The notes under the pieces are model-generated. The model was not told the DNA's origin, made no database searches, and saw nothing but the letters and a program-made list of their open reading frames with translations. Below, piece by piece: positions 5,764 to 8,859 of a DNA stretch of 8,859 bases. A program made the translations under genes and the position numbers. Position 1 is the first letter of the stretch. Each line of letters opens with the position of its first letter. This DNA comes from Candidatus Methanophagales archaeon. Lineage in GTDB: Archaea; Halobacteriota; Syntropharchaeia; Alkanophagales; Methanospirareceae. Location of the stretch: NCBI GenBank assembly GCA_030621535.1, contig JAUXHM010000038.1, positions 1-8,859 of the forward strand. Direction: 5' to 3'.

Positions 5764-6882
5764 ATGCCTGCGAAAAAAGTAAGAAAAAGGATAGGATATA
5801 TCAACGGAGTGATGAAGAATGTTCATAATGTCAACAAGAATGAGTTTGAAGCTTTTTATGATGACCTCAACTCCGCAGATTGTATCGTTCTCGTTGGTGA
5901 AGGGAGATCGCAAAGCGCATTGTACATAGGAATGGGGCAAATGGATAAATGGGTGCGAACAATGGTGGACGTAGATTTTCCCGGTAGAAATATAGTGGAA
6001 GCAGCGCCGGTTTTGGAGAAGAAGTATGATAAAATAGCACTGCTTGTGAATTCAGGCAGTGGTGAGACGGCAACGCCGAAAATAGTGGTTAAACAACTCG
6101 CTGATTATATCGAGCGCGAGAAGACCGATAAATTCACCATTGATGCGGTTGTCTCGAACAGAAATTCCTCGATTGGGAGGATAAGAGAAAAAGATTATGG
6201 TACCGTGGTCGAACTGGGGGGGAGAGAGAAAAAACCTACAAGGGCTAATGCGTTTCTCAAACACGGCATAATGAACGATGTTTATGAATTGGGTTCTTTG
6301 CTGCTGTTTCAGAAAACAAAGGAAGCCATAAATGAGAAGAATGATTATATGAACGTGTTTGAGAAAATAGAGGAAGAATCAAAGATTATACGAACAATGG
6401 TGGATAAATTTGTCAGGTCAGATAATTACGAGCGGATCATTGACAAGCTCGAGACGCGGTGCTGCGTAACAATGGGTGGATTGGGTCCTGCGAGAAACGT
6501 GGCGAAGATGACCGCAATAAGGCTGCAGCACGTTAAAAGAGCCATTGGCGATGAGGCTTATTTGTCCGGACCTTTTGCACCAAGACCGCGAGCCGGGGAT
6601 ATTTTGTTTTTACTCTCGTGGTCTGGAGAGACTGAACCCCTTCAGGGATGGTGCAGGGAGCAAAAGAAATATGGTGGCTATGTTTATTCCATCGTTGGCA
6701 ATGAATCCACCTTATCGCGGGAGTCTGAAAGTTTCATAATAGAATCTTCGCCTACGACTTTTTATGCGCGTGCGACTTTTGCTCTTAGCCCTCTTCCATT
6801 GCATCTGGTCGAAAGACTTCGAGAACGTGGGTTCAAATTGCCCGAGTATATTATGGGCTGGTGGCACACGGTGATGCAATAG
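5764..6882 (+). CDS. tandem SIS-domain protein, sugar-phosphate isomerase-like, function unknown
   Basis: A soluble 372-residue protein with two SIS (sugar isomerase) domains. The first (about 38-190) opens with IVLVGEGRSQSA (41-52) and has the phosphate-binding loop NSGSGETATP (96-105). The second (about 230-355) opens with CCVTMGGLGPARNVA (233-247) and has SWSGETEP (285-292). Residues 190-230 form a charged helical linker. The GEGRS opening recalls 6-phospho-3-hexuloisomerase, but that enzyme has one SIS domain. Two SIS domains also occur in GlmS isomerase halves and in archaeal phosphoglucose/phosphomannose isomerases, yet I see neither family's signatures. The C-terminus GWWHTVMQ is distinctive. 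The frame also allows a GTG at 5752, but GGGTGG at 5750-5755 is well placed as a Shine-Dalgarno for the ATG at 5764. The 3' end overlaps asd by 32 bp. A sugar-phosphate isomerase or sensor is inferred. Confidence 0.85.
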   Translation: MPAKKVRKRIGYINGVMKNVHNVNKNEFEAFYDDLNSADCIVLVGEGRSQSALYIGMGQMDKWVRTMVDVDFPGRNIVEAAPVLEKKYDKIALLVNSGSGETATPKIVVKQLADYIEREKTDKFTIDAVVSNRNSSIGRIREKDYGTVVELGGREKKPTRANAFLKHGIMNDVYELGSLLLFQKTKEAINEKNDYMNVFEKIEEESKIIRTMVDKFVRSDNYERIIDKLETRCCVTMGGLGPARNVAKMTAIRLQHVKRAIGDEAYLSGPFAPRPRAGDILFLLSWSGETEPLQGWCREQKKYGGYVYSIVGNESTLSRESESFIIESSPTTFYARATFALSPLPLHLVERLRERGFKLPEYIMGWWHTVMQ

Positions 6883-7315
6883 CTGTTTTCCTGCACTTCA
6901 CCTTATCCCCCTCTTTTACTCGTATCTCAAAACCTTCGGGAATGCTCACATCCACACGTGAGCCAAAGCAGATTTTCCCCATTCTTTCCGTTTTAACAAC
7001 GCTCTGCCCCTCGTTTACCTCGCACTTTATTTTCCTTGTAAAAAATCCCGCTATTTGCACTACTTTTACATCCCCGTATTTGGTCATGAGTTCTATTGTA
7101 TTTCTCGTATTGAAATCAGCGTCACGGATGAAAGCGGGCTTAAAACTGCCTTTCTCTGGCGTTATTCTTTTCACCACGCCGTCTAATGGCGCAGCAGTGA
7201 TGTGCACATTATGAAGATGCATGAATATGGTGATGGTCCTGCTTTCTTCTTCTATCCCTATTACCTTCCCGCTTGCTGGCGAGAGCATGTAGTACTTGTC
7301 ATTTGGATTTGCCAT
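6851..7315 (-). CDS. asd: archaetidylserine decarboxylase proenzyme, short form without membrane anchor
   Basis: Pyruvoyl enzyme that decarboxylates archaetidylserine to archaetidylethanolamine in ether-lipid synthesis. The 154-residue product matches the phosphatidylserine decarboxylase fold: LSPASGKVIGIEE (11-23), the histidine segment ITIFMHLHNVHITAAPLDGVV (28-48), VVQIAGFFTRKI (85-96), and the self-cleavage site GKICFGSRVDV (113-123), where cleavage between G118 and S119 would yield the pyruvoyl group. Usual archaeal Asd proteins are near 200 residues and begin with hydrophobic membrane segments; these are absent. An in-frame stop lies about ten codons upstream of the ATG at 7315, so no longer start is hidden. 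A TATA box at 7318-7326 touches this ATG, making the Met at residue 10 (7288) a possible true start. No serine transferase partner is nearby. The 3' end overlaps the SIS gene. Confidence 0.88.
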   Translation of the reverse strand: MANPNDKYYMLSPASGKVIGIEEESRTITIFMHLHNVHITAAPLDGVVKRITPEKGSFKPAFIRDADFNTRNTIELMTKYGDVKVVQIAGFFTRKIKCEVNEGQSVVKTERMGKICFGSRVDVSIPEGFEIRVKEGDKVKCRKTAIASPCATSP

Positions 7316-7317
7316 TG

Positions 7318-7326
7318 TATATAAAG
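7318..7326 (-). promoter_or_regulatory. TATA box near the asd start
   Basis: Minus-strand CTTTATATA, part of the 13-mer ATTGTATATAAAG shared with the NMD3-like gene promoter. With the usual 24-27 bp spacing, transcription would begin near 7293-7297, inside the reading frame that opens at 7315 and a few nt before the in-frame ATG at 7288. Confidence 0.5.
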
Positions 7327-7350
7327 AGTAACTCTCTCCTATTTAATTTA

Positions 7351-7462
7351 GCGGTTTGGCTGTTTGGCGGTTTAGTGGTTTAGCGGTTTAGTGGTTTAGC
7401 GGTTTAGTGGTTTAGTGGTTTAGTGGTTTAGTGGTTTAGCGGTTTAGTGGTTTAGTGGTTTA
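7351..7462. repeat. tandem octamer array, 14 units of G(C/T)GGTTTA
   Basis: Fourteen contiguous 8-bp units. Units 1 and 2 (7351-7366) are diverged: GCGGTTTG and GCTGTTTG. Units 3-14 are perfect except for C or T at position 2, in the order C T C T C T T T T C T T. A decayed fifteenth unit, GAGCGTTA, follows at 7463-7470. The array has strong strand asymmetry, with no C in the T-type units of the plus strand. It begins 25 bp upstream of the asd TATA box. Eight-bp periodicity and alternation suggest growth by slippage, partly as 16-bp pairs. Confidence 0.95.
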
Positions 7463-7473
7463 GAGCGTTAGAA

Positions 7474-7500
7474 GGGCTACTAATATCGGACAATTAGCCC
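7474..7500. repeat. hairpin GGGCTA-N15-TAGCCC
   Basis: A perfect 6-bp inverted repeat with a 15-nt AT-rich loop, placed directly after the octamer array. There is no T-run on either strand that would make it a typical intrinsic terminator. It could be a structural remnant or a protein site. Confidence 0.5.
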
Positions 7501-7545
7501 GGCACTGTCGAATTTTTTAGTGAAGTCACCATATCCTTAAATTTT

Positions 7546-7642
7546 ACCGCAGAGCACACGGAGAACGCAGAGCCATCAAGAAAGTCAGCAAGGATTGAAA
7601 CAGTCAGTCCTAAAACTCTGCGTACTCTGCGCTCTCCGCGGT
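7546..7642. repeat. inverted-repeat intergenic element, copy B
   Basis: Arms of exactly 27 bp (7546-7572 and 7616-7642), each made of three 9-bp units like NNCGCAGAG. Comparing the left arm with the reverse complement of the right arm, I count 21 of 27 matches: the outer units (ACCGCAGAG, ACCGCGGAG) and inner units (AACGCAGAG, TACGCAGAG) each differ at one base, and the middle units differ at four. The 43-bp centre is unrelated to that of copy A. It lies just past the pcm stop codon on the minus strand and may terminate that transcript. Confidence 0.8.
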
Positions 7643-7667
7643 GGATAAATCACTATATTGTTTCATT

Positions 7668-8336
7668 TTACCTGAATCCATACCGCCCCACGAGAGGCAC
7701 GAAAGCCACATCGCATTTTTTCTCCTGCTCTATTCCCTTTTCCTTCTTCTTCACAAGATATAACTCCTGCAGGTATCTTCCGATGGGTATGACCATTTTT
7801 CCGCCTACTTTTAACTGCTCAAGCAGCGGTGGTGGGACTGCAGGCGCAGCACAGGTCACGCTTATTTTGTCGTATGGTGCATGTTCAGGCAGCCCAAGTG
7901 TTCCATCACCCTGCATCACGGTCACGTGCTTATAACCTGCACGTTTTAGATTCTCTCTCGAAAAATCCACCAACCACTGTATCCTTTCTACGGAATATAC
8001 GTGCCCTGTTTCTCCTATTAGCTCTGCAATGACTGCAGCATGATAACCTGAACCAGCACCAATTTCAAGTACTTTTTCGCCCTTCTTCAGCTCTAAGTAA
8101 CCGCACATCATTGCAACCATGTGTGGTGCGCTTATCGTTTGACCCTCGCCAATAGGCAATGGATAATCGCTGTAGGCCTGCTCCATAACACTAGGGGGGA
8201 CAAAAAGATGCCTTTTAACGCGCATCATTGCTTCCGACACATCCTCACCAAGACGATGCACACGGTTGAGCTGGAGCCCCTTTACCATCCTTCTCCGCTC
8301 GTCCTCGCGTACCCTTTCCTCTTTATCTGCACTCAT
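7668..8336 (-). CDS. pcm: protein-L-isoaspartate O-methyltransferase
   Basis: Repairs damaged proteins by SAM-dependent methylation of isoaspartyl residues that arise from asparagine deamidation. The 222-residue product has the family block [18 protein letters not shown] (58-75), the SAM-binding motif [13 protein letters not shown] (89-101), an acidic ribose-binding strand at VYSVER (113-118), and ISVTCAAP (158-165) with GGKMVIPIG (178-186). The frame extends to an ATG at 8411, but I chose the ATG at 8336. It gives the usual family length, follows a purine-rich GAGGAGAGGG (8349-8358) and overlaps the upstream KH gene by only 14 bp; the longer form would add an Arg-rich, unconserved 25 residues. 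The overlap implies co-transcription and translational coupling with the KH gene. Assignment is very secure. Confidence 0.95.
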   Translation of the reverse strand: MSADKEERVREDERRRMVKGLQLNRVHRLGEDVSEAMMRVKRHLFVPPSVMEQAYSDYPLPIGEGQTISAPHMVAMMCGYLELKKGEKVLEIGAGSGYHAAVIAELIGETGHVYSVERIQWLVDFSRENLKRAGYKHVTVMQGDGTLGLPEHAPYDKISVTCAAPAVPPPLLEQLKVGGKMVIPIGRYLQELYLVKKKEKGIEQEKKCDVAFVPLVGRYGFR

Positions 8337-8859
8337 CGGCGAAAAAATCCCTCTCCTCTGCCCTTTGCTTCTTCTCCAGGAACGAGTAAACCGCGCTATG
8401 CGGTGAACCATTTATCAGCATTTCTATTGCATCATGTGCAGCTATTGCCTGGTGTGGATAGCCGATTATGCCGATACTCTTTCCGTAAACGGAGATTTTA
8501 ACACCTGTAATGTCTTCTATCACCCTTCTTGTTCTTCCATTTCGACCTATTACACGTCCCTTTATCCTCTTCAGTGTCTTTGGCGTGAGATGAGCGATAG
8601 AAATAACGTCGAATAAAAGAGACTCGTCATCAAGGAGTAAGAGCGCATTTTCAGGTGAAAAACCCCTGCCTATCGCATTTATCACGTCTGCAACTCTGAG
8701 CACCTTCAGGGGGTCTCCGCCCTCGATACCTTCTATATACACTTCTCCTTCCGTACTATCTACTTCTATCCGGCTATCTGATTTTTTCTCTATATTCTCC
8801 TTTACGATTCCGTTATGTCCAATTAGCACGCCAATTCTATCCTGCGGAATCCTGACATA
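8323..8859 (-). CDS. dim2: KH-domain rRNA-processing protein, Dim2/Pno1-like (5' end outside window)
   Basis: Archaeal homologue of eukaryotic Dim2/Pno1, an RNA-binding factor in small-subunit ribosome maturation acting near the 3' end of 16S rRNA. The 178 visible residues hold two KH domains: the first with [10 protein letters not shown] (8-17), the second with [19 protein letters not shown] (102-120), each containing the GxxG RNA-binding loop. The frame remains open through the right edge. The visible chain starts [10 protein letters not shown], close to where family members begin, so only a few codons are missing. A GTG at 8827-8829 lies inside the first KH motif and cannot be the start. 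The C-terminus is charged ([12 protein letters not shown]). It overlaps pcm downstream. In many archaea this gene sits beside rio1 and the aIF1A gene, which would lie beyond the edge here; that is inference. Confidence 0.92.
   Translation of the reverse strand, partial: YVRIPQDRIGVLIGHNGIVKENIEKKSDSRIEVDSTEGEVYIEGIEGGDPLKVLRVADVINAIGRGFSPENALLLLDDESLLFDVISIAHLTPKTLKRIKGRVIGRNGRTRRVIEDITGVKISVYGKSIGIIGYPHQAIAAHDAIEMLINGSPHSAVYSFLEKKQRAEERDFFADECR

Larger units (their letters stand above)
7316..7667. other. gene-free spacer between asd and pcm
   Basis: No coding sequence is supported here on either strand; the octamer array places stop codons in all frames. In order it holds the asd TATA box (7318-7326), a 14-unit octamer array (7351-7462), a hairpin GGGCTA-N15-TAGCCC (7474-7500) and the second inverted-repeat element (7546-7642). 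The segment 7501-7545 is AT-rich with nothing recognisable. Confidence 0.7.

Noticed and set aside
5244..5940. Long minus-strand frames of 186 and 182 codons
   Set aside because: They are antisense to proS and the SIS gene, which have clear conserved motifs; the translations look like noise.
7351..7462. Octamer array as a CRISPR or coding repeat
   Set aside because: Units are 8 bp with no spacers, and stop codons occur in every frame on both strands.
8337..8411. Upstream extension of pcm from the ATG at 8411
   Set aside because: The extra 25 residues are Arg-rich and unlike the family, and would enlarge the overlap with the KH gene to 89 bp.
1..8859. Defence system, prophage, insertion sequence with transposase, or secondary-metabolite cluster
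   Set aside because: No gene in the window has the domains expected of these; all but two products belong to recognised housekeeping families.

Overview
The window is archaeal chromosome. The evidence is the gene set: an NMD3-family protein, a CTP-dependent riboflavin kinase fused to a winged helix, a UPF0058 protein, an archaeal/eukaryotic-type prolyl-tRNA synthetase, archaetidylserine decarboxylase and a Dim2/Pno1-like KH protein. Other signs agree: TATA boxes stand close in front of start codons, and the tRNA-Thr has U73 and no encoded CCA. Moderate GC and the gene mix suggest a euryarchaeon related to methanogens or anaerobic alkane oxidisers. That placement is an inference, not something read from a marker gene.

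Layout. A plus-strand NH3-dependent NAD synthetase (121-879) converges on a minus-strand NMD3-like ribosome biogenesis factor (1026-1985), with an inverted-repeat element between them. A divergent spacer (1986-2199) leads to a plus-strand two-gene riboflavin operon, ribK (2200-2898) and ribB (2895-3623), whose reading frames overlap at ATGA. A short UPF0058 gene (3815-4033, minus) shares one TATA-rich spacer with a divergent tRNA-Thr(CGU) (4102-4173). The tRNA is followed 36 nt later by proS (4210-5700). A tandem-SIS-domain protein of unknown function (5764-6882, plus) overlaps the 3' end of a very short, anchor-less archaetidylserine decarboxylase gene (6851-7315, minus). A 352-bp gene-free spacer (7316-7667) holds a tandem octamer array, a hairpin and a second copy of the inverted-repeat element. 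The right end carries pcm (7668-8336) overlapping an upstream KH-domain gene (8323-8859, truncated by the window edge), both on the minus strand.

How the genes fit together. Most encode core housekeeping functions: flavin and NAD cofactors, tRNA charging, ribosome maturation, lipid head-group synthesis and protein repair. The clearest functional unit is ribK-ribB, in which a probable regulator-kinase is translationally coupled to a riboflavin-pathway enzyme. No defence locus, prophage, CRISPR array or transposase was found. The least explained material is the tandem-SIS protein, the modular 9-bp inverted-repeat family, the octamer array, and a few enzyme oddities (GQTE in RibB, missing anchor in Asd).
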